Shown: positions 16,686 to 25,479, counted from the stretch's first letter. The stretch is DNA of 48,894 bases from Candidatus Methanodesulfokora washburnensis (GCF_003947435.1 NZ_RCOS01000070.1:1-48894); one strand, 5' to 3'. Numbers and translations are program-made. Notes: generated by a model from the sequence alone, not told the origin.

Positions 16686-18586
16686 TTGTTCCCTGCATTT
16701 TGCTCATCTTAGGAGCTATCCTCTCGCTTCTGATTAGGAACAGCAAAATCTGTAACATATTAATCAACGGTATTTCTGCTATCTCGTGTCTTCTAATTAT
16801 AGTAGTAGGAGTCGGAGGAATTCTCAGCAGAATTGTGCTATCCCTTCCTCTTGGCCTTGAGATGGGATTAGATTCCCTCTCATCAGTCTTCTGTGTTGTT
16901 CTTGGAATTGTTGGTTTCTCCGTTTCCACCTACTCCATAAAATACATGGAAATTTATGGCAGAATGAGATATTATGGTGTATCCTATACATCCTTCATTC
17001 TGGCCATGTATCTCATCCTCATAGTCAGAAATGCGTTCTGGTTCATCTTCTTCTGGGAACTTATGACCCTCTCCTCCTACCTGTTGGTCGTATATGAGGA
17101 TGAGAAAGAGGAGGTTAGAAGAGCTGGCTTTAAGTACTTTGTGATGACTCACATAGGAGTTGCATGCATTATAGCAGCTGTTCTTCTGCTCTATCAGCAG
17201 ACATATCTCATAGGAGTGCCTGATATGTCCTTTTCATCTCTATCTGAGGCAAGCAGATCAATGCCCTCATCGGTTCTTCATCTTTGCTACCTCCTCCTTT
17301 TAGTTGGATTCTTGGTGAAAACTGGAGCAGTTCCTCTGCATTCATGGCTTCCTGATGCCCATCCTGCAGCCCCAAGCAACATAAGTGCTCTTCTATCTGG
17401 ATTCATGATAAAAACAGCTGTCTATGCTATAATTAGAATGTTCTTCTTTGTTCTTCCGATGGAATTCTGGTGCGGCATACTGCTTATTGCATCAGGCCTC
17501 CTCAGCATGTTCTTCGGTGGCATTTATGCACTTAAGCAAGTGGATTCGAAGAGGCTTCTCGCATACAGCTCTGTGGAGAACATGGGATATATCCTCCTTG
17601 GAATTGGGGCAGGTCTATCTCTACTGGCAACAGGAAATCTTATTCTTGGATCTATAGCTCTTTCTGCCGGAATTCTTCATACAGTTAACCATGCAATGTT
17701 CAAGGCATTGTTGTTCCTCTCTGCAGGCTCAGTTATCTATAGAACTGGAAAGAGGAACATGGATGTCCTTGGAGGACTCGGCAAGTACATGGGGATGACC
17801 TCATCTCTAGCCTTGATAGGATCTCTCTCAGCATCAGGAGTACCTGTTCTGAATGGATTTGTATCAAAATGGCTTATATACTCGGTTACCGCTTCCTCAT
17901 GGAAGATACCGATTCTTCCAGTTTGTGCTGCTGTCGCTGTGATGATCAGTGCAATAACTGGAGCATTTCTTCTGAAATACTGGTCTTCTATCTTCACTGG
18001 AAGGCCATCAGAGGAGGTTAAAGAGTGTCCTAGGCTTATGATAGCAGGAGAGGCGATTCTCGCAGTTTTTTGCTTCATTCTAGGGGTTTATCCTATGCTG
18101 GCTCTTCTTCCAATAGTAAAAGTATCAGAGGATCTCGGGATAAAAGCTTCTATTATAAGAGAACAGCTCTTTCTGGGGCCATTTCTCATAGGACCTGTGA
18201 CAATATCCACTATCTCCCTAATAGCTGTTTTCTCTTTCCTCTCCCTTTTCCTTCTGCTGACCTTTGTTTTTCTCAGGCCATCCGGAATCAAAGCTGAGCC
18301 ATGGTTCTGCGGAACAAGACCATCAGCCCTTAGGTTTCAGGCGTCATCCTACTACAGGAACCTTGAGGAGGCAATGAGGCCTGCCTACATAAAGATTCCA
18401 AGGATCACCCTAAGAAAGTATGAGGAACCTGATACCGACAGATTTCTGGTGAAGCCGATTGTGAAAGCATTTGGAAAGATCTCCAGAGCAATTCTTGCTC
18501 CAGCAATGGGATACGTTCAGCTCTACCTTGCTCTGATGTTCTTGGCTCTTCTCCTGATAGTGGGGGTGATTATATGGATCTCATAG
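16682..18586 (+). CDS. hyfB: HyfB-like antiporter subunit of group 4 hydrogenase
   Basis: About 634 residues. It is the largest of the three NuoL-type subunits and, like HyfB/HycC, carries a C-terminal extension (WFCGTRPSALRFQASSYYRN onward) after the antiporter core. Core motifs are FFWELMTLSSYLLVVYE with the conserved Glu, GAVPLHSWLPDAHPAAPSN and LLAYSSVENMGY. It should translocate protons or sodium when the hydrogenase turns over. A GTG start at 16682 (or 16679) overlaps the previous stop. A 33-base stretch is identical to the hyfF-like gene downstream (see findings). Confidence 0.88.
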   Translation: MIVPCILLILGAILSLLIRNSKICNILINGISAISCLLIIVVGVGGILSRIVLSLPLGLEMGLDSLSSVFCVVLGIVGFSVSTYSIKYMEIYGRMRYYGVSYTSFILAMYLILIVRNAFWFIFFWELMTLSSYLLVVYEDEKEEVRRAGFKYFVMTHIGVACIIAAVLLLYQQTYLIGVPDMSFSSLSEASRSMPSSVLHLCYLLLLVGFLVKTGAVPLHSWLPDAHPAAPSNISALLSGFMIKTAVYAIIRMFFFVLPMEFWCGILLIASGLLSMFFGGIYALKQVDSKRLLAYSSVENMGYILLGIGAGLSLLATGNLILGSIALSAGILHTVNHAMFKALLFLSAGSVIYRTGKRNMDVLGGLGKYMGMTSSLALIGSLSASGVPVLNGFVSKWLIYSVTASSWKIPILPVCAAVAVMISAITGAFLLKYWSSIFTGRPSEEVKECPRLMIAGEAILAVFCFILGVYPMLALLPIVKVSEDLGIKASIIREQLFLGPFLIGPVTISTISLIAVFSFLSLFLLLTFVFLRPSGIKAEPWFCGTRPSALRFQASSYYRNLEEAMRPAYIKIPRITLRKYEEPDTDRFLVKPIVKAFGKISRAILAPAMGYVQLYLALMFLALLLIVGVIIWIS

Positions 18587-19488
18587 GGGGTTTGATAAAT
18601 CTCTTCTTGGTTATGCTGATAGCCCCTGTTTTAGATGGGTTTGCTAGGAAGGTGAGAGCAAGAATACATTGCAGGATAGGTCCTCCTATCCTGCAGACAT
18701 GGTATGATATAATAAAGCTATTCAAGAAGAAAGATATAGATGCGGAGGTCTCAAGCAGGCTCTACTTAATCTCTCCCTATTTGTCCCTTGCCTTTTCCTT
18801 GGTTGCTGCTCTAATAATCCCGATTGGTTGTAAGAAGCCACCTCTTGGCTTTACTGGAGATGTGCTGCTCCTAGTTTACCTGCTGGCATCTTCATCCCTT
18901 CTTGTTGCCTTCGGAAGCACAGCTTCAGGAAATCCGTTCTCTGGAATTGGGGCAAGCAGGATGCTGTCCTTAACAGTGCTGGGAGAGGGGATGCTTGCAG
19001 GATCGATAGTGACATTCTCTGTCATAGCTGGATCCTTGAGAATAGGATCGATAACAGAGCTTCTCTCCACAAGCCCCCGTCTTGCGGCAGCAGTTGCCCT
19101 CATCCCACTTGCAGTTTTCGTATACTTGGAATCGGAGAGAGTTCCGTTTGATATACATGAAGCTGAGCCTGAGATAGTGGGAATCCTTGTCGAATTCTCA
19201 GGAAGAAAGCTTGGGCTAATAAAGTATAGCATGATGATAAGGTCGACAGTTCTGGCAACGTTGTTGATAGATCTAGCTGTCCCATGGTGGCTGGCTGATT
19301 CCTATATGATTCCATTTTATATAATTAGTATAATTTTATGGCTGCTTCTTCTACTCCTCCTTACTTTAATTTTCACTATAGTGGACTCATCGCTTGCCAG
19401 ATATAGGATCAGCATGGCAATAGAGGGGCTTGTCCCCTTCCTCTGCATCTCATTCCTCTCCATAGTTCTGGCCTTCTTGGGGGTGTGA
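18574..19488 (+). CDS. hyfC: HyfC-like membrane anchor subunit (NuoH family)
   Basis: 304 residues, about eight membrane helices, NuoH/HyfC/EchB family. The loop RIHCRIGPPILQTWYDIIKLFKKKDI and the conserved ESERVPFDIHEAEPEIV motif are diagnostic. They line the interface between the peripheral hydrogenase and the ion-pumping arm. The ATG at 18574 lies inside the end of hyfB and follows GGGGGTGAT. This subunit couples electron transfer to the membrane part. Confidence 0.9.
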   Translation: MDLIGGLINLFLVMLIAPVLDGFARKVRARIHCRIGPPILQTWYDIIKLFKKKDIDAEVSSRLYLISPYLSLAFSLVAALIIPIGCKKPPLGFTGDVLLLVYLLASSSLLVAFGSTASGNPFSGIGASRMLSLTVLGEGMLAGSIVTFSVIAGSLRIGSITELLSTSPRLAAAVALIPLAVFVYLESERVPFDIHEAEPEIVGILVEFSGRKLGLIKYSMMIRSTVLATLLIDLAVPWWLADSYMIPFYIISIILWLLLLLLLTLIFTIVDSSLARYRISMAIEGLVPFLCISFLSIVLAFLGV

Positions 19489-20141
19489 ATGTGGATCTTG
19501 CATTCCTCTTCAGGTTTCTATCCAGCATTATGGTGATTACATCAGTGGCGATAATAGAGCTCAGAGATCTGAGACGCAGCGCTTATGCCTACATGCTGCA
19601 GTCGGCAATCCTGTCAGCGGATTTCTCCCTGATTGCCATGATGACTAGTGAGTGGCACATGTATCTGTGGACTGTGTCCTCCTTGGTGACAAAAGTTTTG
19701 CTTGTTCCAAAAGTTCTTATATGGGCCACGGAAAAAACTGGGGAGAGAATTGAAGTGAAACCAGTTCTCCCTCTCACGGTCTCCTTTGGATTCGAGGGAG
19801 CCATAATAATATCCCTTTTCCTCGTAGCTCCTTTTGTTTTTCCCTCAGCTGAGAGCAGATTTCCATCCTCGATTCCAATATCCCTAGTCCTCTTTATGAT
19901 AGGAATATTTGGGATGCTCTCTAGAAAGTGTGCACTGAAGCAAGTCCTGTGCCTTTGTCACATGGAGAATGGAGTGCATCTCTTCTTGGCAAGTCTTGCA
20001 TACAGATCTCCTATGACAGTGGAGATAGGAATTCTCACTGATGCCATAGCCGCTGTTGTAATACTGCTTTACATGGCCATACAGCTGAAGCGTGTCGTAG
20101 GAACTCTCGATACATTCAAGCTATCTTTGTTGAGGTGGTGA
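19485..20141 (+). CDS. hyfE: HyfE-like membrane subunit of group 4 hydrogenase
   Basis: 218 residues with about six or seven membrane segments, of HyfE type (an enlarged NuoK/MrpC relative). Position between HyfC and HyfF homologues supports this, as does an early segment LRRSAYAYMLQSAILSADFS and a later LKQVLCLCHMENGVHLF that echoes the NuoK ENG motif. The GTG at 19485 overlaps the hyfC stop, and the GTG at 19491 after GGGGGTG is an alternative. It should sit next to the antiporter-like subunits in the ion path. Confidence 0.8.
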   Translation: MNVDLAFLFRFLSSIMVITSVAIIELRDLRRSAYAYMLQSAILSADFSLIAMMTSEWHMYLWTVSSLVTKVLLVPKVLIWATEKTGERIEVKPVLPLTVSFGFEGAIIISLFLVAPFVFPSAESRFPSSIPISLVLFMIGIFGMLSRKCALKQVLCLCHMENGVHLFLASLAYRSPMTVEIGILTDAIAAVVILLYMAIQLKRVVGTLDTFKLSLLRW

Positions 20142-20143
20142 AT

Positions 20144-21508
20144 ATGATCCCCATCTTGATATTGTTGTCTCCTCTTGCTGGCAGTCTTATATCTCTAGTT
20201 CTTGGGAGAAGACCCAGGGAGATATGCTGTATTCTGTCCTCTTTTATATCCCTTGTTTTATCAACAACTGCTTTAATCTCAGTAAGGGCTGAGCCCGAAT
20301 CGTTCCTGTCAGGAGAGGTGATTCTGGACGGACTAGGTGCTCTTGTAGCATTTCTGATCTCTCTAATAGTTTTCCTTGCATCAGTTTACTCTCCATATTA
20401 TATGAATTTGGATGAAAAGAAGCACAGGACGTACTACTTCCTTCTCCAGCTCTTCGACTTTACAATGCTCTCTGTATGCATATCAAACAACATATTTCTG
20501 ATATGGGTGTTCGTCGAGGCCACAACACTATCATCGGTCTTTCTCGTTGCACTGAGAGGGGATCCAACATCCCTTGAGGCAGGATGGAAGTACGTGCTTT
20601 TATGCACAGTGGGTCTCTCCATTGCCCTCTTCGGAACTGTAATGCTCTATGTAAATGCTCTAGAAAAAATAGGTGAATCAGGAATACTCTGGACTGAGCT
20701 CATGAGGAACAAAAGTGTTCTGGATGGAAGAGTACTGGAAACAGCTGTAATTTTCCTGATAGCGGGATATGGCGTAAAAGCAGGGCTCTTCCCATTCCAC
20801 TGGTGGCTTCCAGATGCTTATTCTGAAGCTCCCACTCCAGTGAGCTCGGTTCTATCTGGTGTGCTGATAAACTGCTCCTTCCTTGCAATAGCTAGGTTTT
20901 ACCTCCTCTCTCCTTCTGGAATAGTATCCTCTCTATTGATGTTTTTTGGGATAATTTCGGCTATATTCGGCTCGATTGCCATGATAAGACAGGTCAACAT
21001 GAAGAGACTTCTCGCATACAGCTCTGTGGAGAACATGGGAATTGCCTGCATTGGCCTTGGAGCAGGGGGAATTGGAATAATGTTCTCCATATTCCATGTG
21101 TTCAACCACGGTCTCCTGAAGTCTGCAGCTTTCCTCTCTTGGGGAGGAGTTGAGAGATCAAATAAAATGGGTGGAGTTCCACCATCAGTAGCATTTTCTC
21201 TTGTCCTGTCATTTATACTGCTTGGAGGATGTCCACCAGCCGGAATATTCCTGAGCGAACTTGGAATACTAACTTCTGTGGTAAGGGATGTCTCAGTTGC
21301 AGTTTTATACCTGATCTCGACCTTTGTATCATTCTCAGTGCTCTCCTACAGTGCAATGGAAAAAGGTCTAGGAAAAATGTTAGCTGAAAAATCGTCCTTT
21401 TCGGCTTGGATAATTCCTGTAATCTCATCTACCATATCCATTGCGGCTGGCCTCTACCCCATTCCTATTCTCCACATAATAGAAGAATTTCTGGGAGGTG
21501 TAGGATGA
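20144..21508 (+). CDS. hyfF: HyfF-like antiporter subunit of group 4 hydrogenase
   Basis: About 454 residues, NuoL/M/N family, the third antiporter-like subunit. It has FVEATTLSSVFLVAL with the conserved Glu, GLFPFHWWLPDAYSEAPTP and LLAYSSVENMGIACIG. It corresponds to HyfF by order (HyfE, HyfF, HyfG). The ATG at 20144 follows GAGGTGG, and a GTG at 20135 is possible. Its stop overlaps the large-subunit start by four bases. Confidence 0.88.
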   Translation: MIPILILLSPLAGSLISLVLGRRPREICCILSSFISLVLSTTALISVRAEPESFLSGEVILDGLGALVAFLISLIVFLASVYSPYYMNLDEKKHRTYYFLLQLFDFTMLSVCISNNIFLIWVFVEATTLSSVFLVALRGDPTSLEAGWKYVLLCTVGLSIALFGTVMLYVNALEKIGESGILWTELMRNKSVLDGRVLETAVIFLIAGYGVKAGLFPFHWWLPDAYSEAPTPVSSVLSGVLINCSFLAIARFYLLSPSGIVSSLLMFFGIISAIFGSIAMIRQVNMKRLLAYSSVENMGIACIGLGAGGIGIMFSIFHVFNHGLLKSAAFLSWGGVERSNKMGGVPPSVAFSLVLSFILLGGCPPAGIFLSELGILTSVVRDVSVAVLYLISTFVSFSVLSYSAMEKGLGKMLAEKSSFSAWIIPVISSTISIAAGLYPIPILHIIEEFLGGVG

Positions 21509-23049
21509 TGAGAAGCCAAATTTATTCCTTTCTTGAGGTTGATCCGGGATCTCTCAGGGATAAGATGAAGGAGCTTGTTGATGCTGGAGCTAGGTTCTCC
21601 ACATCTGTTGCTGTGGATGAGAGGCCCATAAACTCCTGCTTCTCTCATACTTATATCCTCTTTCTAAAGGATCGCGGATACGTACTTCTCACAACAAAAC
21701 TATCTTCTGAGATGCCGGAGCATGATACCCTGACAGATATTGTTCCTGGTGTGGAATGGGCTGAGAAAGAGGCAATGGAACTTGTTGGGATAAAAATAAG
21801 AGGATTGCCGCAAAAGAGAAAGCTTATCCTTCCTGAAAACTGGCCGGAGGATCTTCATCCTCTGAGAAAGGACTTCGATTATAGGTACAGACCTGTTGAG
21901 AAAGCAGATTTAGAGGCCGAAGGGCTTCCCATAGGTCCATATCATCCGGCTCTTCACGAGCCGGAATCCTTCAGGCTCTATGTAAGAGGAGAGGAGATAA
22001 TAGATGCCGAATATGTGGGCTTTCTGGTCCACAGAGGAGTGGAGAAGGTGGCGGAGGGAAGGCTTACCTACAATCAAATACCTTTTATAGCTGAGAGGAT
22101 ATGCGGTATATGCGGCTTCATCCACAGCACTCTCTATTGCAATGCAGTTGAGAGAGCAGCAGGGATAGATGTTCCTGAGAGGGCCAAATGGATAAGGAGC
22201 TTCATGCTGGAGCTGGAGAGAATTCACAGTCACCTTCTTCTCGTTGGTGTTGTGTGTCACATGGCAGGATTTGACACAGGATTCATGCATGCATGGAGGC
22301 TGAGGGAGAATTTCATGAGGCTTGCGGAAAGGATATCCGGAAACAGGAAAACATACGGGATGAACTTAGTTGGAGGAGTGAGGAGAGATATAGACAACAT
22401 TGCTGCACTGGATTTCCTCAAGAGTTCTAAAAAAGATATAGAGGAGTATGTAAGTATGCTTATGGAAAACAGGTTGCTTATAAGAAGGTGTGAGGGAATA
22501 GGAGTTCTTGGAAGGCAGGATGCAAGAAAGATGTGTGTTGTTGGGCCTGTTGCTAGGGCAAGCGGCATTGACATAGATGTGAGGAGGGACAGCCCATATG
22601 AGGCATATGGGGAGCTCTCCTTCAGAGTTCCAGTGTACATGGAGGGTGATGTGCTATCTAGGGTGATGGTCAGGCTGGAGGAGATCAAGGAATCAATCTC
22701 TATTCTCGAACAAATCGCTGGAGAAATGCCAAAGGGACCGATAATGGCTGAAACAAGGGATGTACCTCCTTTGATCAGGTCTATAGCTGCGGGAGAGGCA
22801 CCAAGAGGAGAGGATATTCACTTCGTGATAACAGGAAGGGACAACAAGGTATACAGGTGGAGGGTGAGATCGCCCACATACAACAACCTTCCAGCCCTAC
22901 CACTGATGTTAAAGGGCAACTTGATAGCAGATGCCCCTCTGATAATAGGGAGCATAGATCCCTGCTTCTCTTGCACCGATAGATGCATTGTGCTGAAGGA
23001 AGGCAGGAGATACAGGCTTGAGGAGCTTGTAGGGAGGGGGAGACTGTGA
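21505..23049 (+). CDS. hyfG: Group 4 [NiFe]-hydrogenase large subunit fused to NuoC-like domain (HyfG/HycE-like)
   Basis: 514 residues. Residues 1-150 form a NuoC-like (30-kDa) domain with WAEKEAMELVGIKI and HPLRKDFDYR. The rest is the NuoD/hydrogenase catalytic domain. Both nickel-binding motifs are intact: RICGIC near residue 200 and DPCFSCTDR near residue 487. This separates it from complex I, where they are lost. About 20 residues follow the second motif, so a maturation cleavage is possible. Starts with ATGATG overlapping the hyfF stop. It reduces protons with electrons from CO via CooF. Confidence 0.94.
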   Translation: MMRSQIYSFLEVDPGSLRDKMKELVDAGARFSTSVAVDERPINSCFSHTYILFLKDRGYVLLTTKLSSEMPEHDTLTDIVPGVEWAEKEAMELVGIKIRGLPQKRKLILPENWPEDLHPLRKDFDYRYRPVEKADLEAEGLPIGPYHPALHEPESFRLYVRGEEIIDAEYVGFLVHRGVEKVAEGRLTYNQIPFIAERICGICGFIHSTLYCNAVERAAGIDVPERAKWIRSFMLELERIHSHLLLVGVVCHMAGFDTGFMHAWRLRENFMRLAERISGNRKTYGMNLVGGVRRDIDNIAALDFLKSSKKDIEEYVSMLMENRLLIRRCEGIGVLGRQDARKMCVVGPVARASGIDIDVRRDSPYEAYGELSFRVPVYMEGDVLSRVMVRLEEIKESISILEQIAGEMPKGPIMAETRDVPPLIRSIAAGEAPRGEDIHFVITGRDNKVYRWRVRSPTYNNLPALPLMLKGNLIADAPLIIGSIDPCFSCTDRCIVLKEGRRYRLEELVGRGRL

Positions 23050-23543
23050 GAAAAGTTGTAAAGATGGCAGTTGAAACAGGAGTTGTCACGAGGCCCTATC
23101 CATTTGTGGCACCGGAGGTTCCTCCTGGATTCAGAGGAAGGCCTAAAATAGACTTCAATCTCTGCATTGGATGTGGAGCATGTGCATCAGTCTGTCCTCC
23201 CAATGCAATAACAGTGGAGGAGAAAGATGGATTCAGAAGGATATCTCTTTTCACAGGAAGGTGCATATTTTGTGCTAGATGCGGAGAGGTATGCCCAGAA
23301 AAAGCCATAAAAATTACGGAAGATTTTGAGCTTTCCTCTGATGAGAAAATTGATTTGTATCAGATCTTGGAACTCAAAATGGTGAGATGTGAGATCTGCG
23401 GCAGATTCTTTGCCACGGAAAGGGAGCTTAAAAAAGTAAAGGAGGAGATAGAGAAAAAGGGAATGGAAGTGGAGAAGCTGAACTTATGCCCTGAGTGTAG
23501 GGAAAAAGTGAGTGCAGGTCTGGAATCCCTAGCAAGGAGGTGA
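23046..23543 (+). CDS. hyfH: HyfH-like Fe-S subunit with C-terminal Cys4 motif
   Basis: 165 residues, NuoI/HyfH type with two [4Fe-4S] motifs (CIGCGACASVCPP and CIFCARCGEVCPE) at about residues 40-85. The last third carries CEICGRFF... and CPECREK, two CxxC pairs about 35 residues apart that look like a zinc- or iron-binding knuckle, also seen in HycF/HyfH relatives. It relays electrons to the small subunit. A GTG at 23046 overlaps the hyfG stop, and an internal ATG at 23064 is possible. Confidence 0.88.
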   Translation: MRKVVKMAVETGVVTRPYPFVAPEVPPGFRGRPKIDFNLCIGCGACASVCPPNAITVEEKDGFRRISLFTGRCIFCARCGEVCPEKAIKITEDFELSSDEKIDLYQILELKMVRCEICGRFFATERELKKVKEEIEKKGMEVEKLNLCPECREKVSAGLESLARR

Positions 23544-23547
23544 TCTT

Positions 23548-23979
23548 ATGGATAAAAGATCTATATGGGTGTTTCACTTGAACACTGGTAGCTGTAATGG
23601 CTGTGATATAGAGATACTCGATGTTCTAACGCCATTCCATGATGTGGAAAGGCTCGGGGTCAAGCTTGTCGGATCACCTAGACATGCTGATGTAATCTTG
23701 GTCACAGGTCCTGTGACGGTGAAAGCAGCAGAGGCTGTAAGAAGAGCATATGAGGCAGTGCCCCATCCGAAAGTGGTCGTCGCAATAGGCTCTTGTGCGT
23801 GTAGTGGTGGGATATTTTACGACAGCTATTCCACTAGAGGAGGAGTTGAAAATATTATTCCAGTCGATCTATATGTTCCGGGCTGTCCTCCCAGGCCAGA
23901 AGCCATAATACATGCTATATCCCTCCTAAAGGGGATTGCTGAGAAGAAGATTAAGGGGGAGGTGTACAGAGAGGGTTGA
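23548..23979 (+). CDS. hyfI: Group 4 hydrogenase small subunit (HyfI/NuoB-like)
   Basis: 143 residues, NuoB/HyfI family, carrying the proximal [4Fe-4S] cluster. The four ligands are visible in CNGCDIEIL, GSCACSGG and PGCPPRPE. It has the short single-cluster form expected of group 4 enzymes. It begins four bases after hyfH with the ribosome site AAGGAGGTGATC. It completes the peripheral arm with HyfG and HyfH. Confidence 0.92.
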   Translation: MDKRSIWVFHLNTGSCNGCDIEILDVLTPFHDVERLGVKLVGSPRHADVILVTGPVTVKAAEAVRRAYEAVPHPKVVVAIGSCACSGGIFYDSYSTRGGVENIIPVDLYVPGCPPRPEAIIHAISLLKGIAEKKIKGEVYREG

Positions 23980-24212
23980 TGGTAGAGGTATATGAGGTCG
24001 GCATAGCAACTGGAGATCCCATGCTGATGAAAACTAGACATTTTTCCGCATATCTTCAAGTAGCTGAATATCTCTGCACGGCAGAATTGGATCTCAACAA
24101 TGAGGAGAGAAAGGAAATGGAGAATAAAGGAGAGATCATAATAGATGCAACAAGGGCGAGAAAAATGGGAATAGAGACAAGATCCCAGTATGTCTTACTC
24201 CGCAAGGCCTAA
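23979..24212 (+). CDS. Small unknown protein ending the CODH-hydrogenase operon
   Basis: A 77-residue soluble protein I do not recognise. It begins MVEVYEVGIATGDPMLMKTRHFSAYLQVAEYLC, then a charged helix and a final IIDATRARKMGIETRSQYVLLRK segment. Its ATG overlaps the hyfI stop (TGATG), so it is translated with the hydrogenase and is likely to be an accessory or small subunit. There are no cysteine motifs and no membrane helix. Its stop overlaps by four bases the stop of the convergent radical SAM-ModE gene. Confidence 0.65.
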   Translation: MVEVYEVGIATGDPMLMKTRHFSAYLQVAEYLCTAELDLNNEERKEMENKGEIIIDATRARKMGIETRSQYVLLRKA

Positions 24213-25246
24213 AACTTCACTCTTCTCTCCCTTATCTTTATCCTCCTGTATTCTTCGACTATTCTTCTCCCATCCTCCGTGAGCACAGTGCTTCCTCTCT
24301 CATGTCCTCCTCTACAGGTTCTGGTTAAACTAGTTCCTATGCTATCCTCCATCGCTTTTATCCTCTCACATGCCGTTGATATAGGAATTCCCAATTGTCT
24401 CGCAGCTCCTCTTATTGATTTCATCCTGTCTATCAGATCCAGCAGCATGAGATCTCTTTCATCGAATTCAGCCCCCTTAGAGGTTATCAGATAAATCCTT
24501 GTGATGAGAAGAAAAGGATTTCTCCTCTTGATAGGGCAGTTCATGCTGTCTGGAATATCTGATATTACATTTGGAGACATAGGACATCTTATAAGTCCAT
24601 CTGGATTTAGAAAGAGTATATTGCACTCCTCCCTTTTGCTCTCCATCAGGAAGAGAGGAGACTCCCCCACAAGAGCCGGTGTCGCTGAAAAAGCTCCGAG
24701 AAGACAGAAGGATTTTTGACTAAGCTTTGCCTTAAGCATCCTCTCAAGTCTGAGGCTGGAATCGCATTTAAAGATTGGAGATGAGATCCAGAATCTCAAG
24801 CCCCATTTATTGCATGTGGATAAAATTGACTGGAGATCTGAGTCGTTTACTCCAGGAATGAGCTGCATTATGAAGTTTATCCTCTCATATCCGTGGGATA
24901 GTAATATCATTACACAATCCCTCATTTTCTCCATATCCTCAGCATAGTCCACGAGAAAGAAGAGTTCATCTGCGTTCAGAAGATTTTTTGTCAGTCTGAC
25001 AGACCTCGAGTGAAGCAGGTATACAAGACTAATGTCTCTTTTTCTCACCTCTTTTGAGAATTCCTCCAGCCTATCGCTCCAAGGACATGTGATCACAACT
25101 CTCTCAAACTTATTAGAATCGAGAAGATCGATGAATTTTGTTATATCCAGCTCCGATCCGTCTAGAAACTCCTTCCATGGACACAAGGCACATCCTATAC
25201 TGCATCTGGAGGAGAGCTGTGCGAAGAGCGTGAGCTTACTAGGCAT
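24209..25246 (-). CDS. Radical SAM-like domain fused to ModE-type helix-turn-helix
   Basis: 345 residues with two parts. The N-terminal about 230 residues look like a radical SAM domain: C15-x3-C19-x2-C22 in RCSIGCALCPW, then alternating strand-helix blocks with a later LNPDGLIRCPMSPN segment holding one more Cys. The C-terminal about 90 residues match the DNA-binding domain of ModE/LysR-like regulators: LLDLIDRMKSIRGAARQLGI, then ACERIKAMEDSIG, and a CRGGHERGSTVLTEDGRRIVEEY wing. No molybdate-binding (TOBE) domain is seen. The TATA box is about 29 bases upstream, so the transcript is leaderless. Lying between the CODH-hydrogenase and AOR loci, it could regulate one or both. Catalysis and target are not known. 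Confidence 0.75.
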   Translation of the reverse strand: MPSKLTLFAQLSSRCSIGCALCPWKEFLDGSELDITKFIDLLDSNKFERVVITCPWSDRLEEFSKEVRKRDISLVYLLHSRSVRLTKNLLNADELFFLVDYAEDMEKMRDCVMILLSHGYERINFIMQLIPGVNDSDLQSILSTCNKWGLRFWISSPIFKCDSSLRLERMLKAKLSQKSFCLLGAFSATPALVGESPLFLMESKREECNILFLNPDGLIRCPMSPNVISDIPDSMNCPIKRRNPFLLITRIYLITSKGAEFDERDLMLLDLIDRMKSIRGAARQLGIPISTACERIKAMEDSIGTSLTRTCRGGHERGSTVLTEDGRRIVEEYRRIKIRERRVKF

Positions 25247-25270
25247 TCAAGTTTTTCTTGAGGTGATCCA

Positions 25271-25280
25271 ATATAAATAA
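25271..25280 (-). promoter_or_regulatory. TATA-like promoter of the radical SAM-ModE gene
   Basis: TTATTTATAT on the minus strand is centred about 29 bases before the ATG at 25246. Confidence 0.5.
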
Positions 25281-25408
25281 ATCGTTGCTAACAGGGATCT
25301 TAAGCAATAAGAATTTCTGTTAAATTTAATTTCAGTATATTAGTTTTACTGAAAATTTTCATGAATAGTGCAGCTAATATAGCTTTATTTTCTATTAGAA
25401 TTCTTGCA

Positions 25409-25418
25409 TTTTAAATAA
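25409..25418 (+). promoter_or_regulatory. TATA-like promoter of the GltD-like/ferredoxin pair
   Basis: TTTTAAATAA about 65 bases before the ATG at 25480 would give a leader of about 40 bases carrying the ribosome site AGAGGTGG. Confidence 0.4.
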
Positions 25419-25479
25419 AAAGGTATTTTAGATAGACATGGATTTTGCGTTGATAATGATTTCGGATAGAGGTGGTTTA

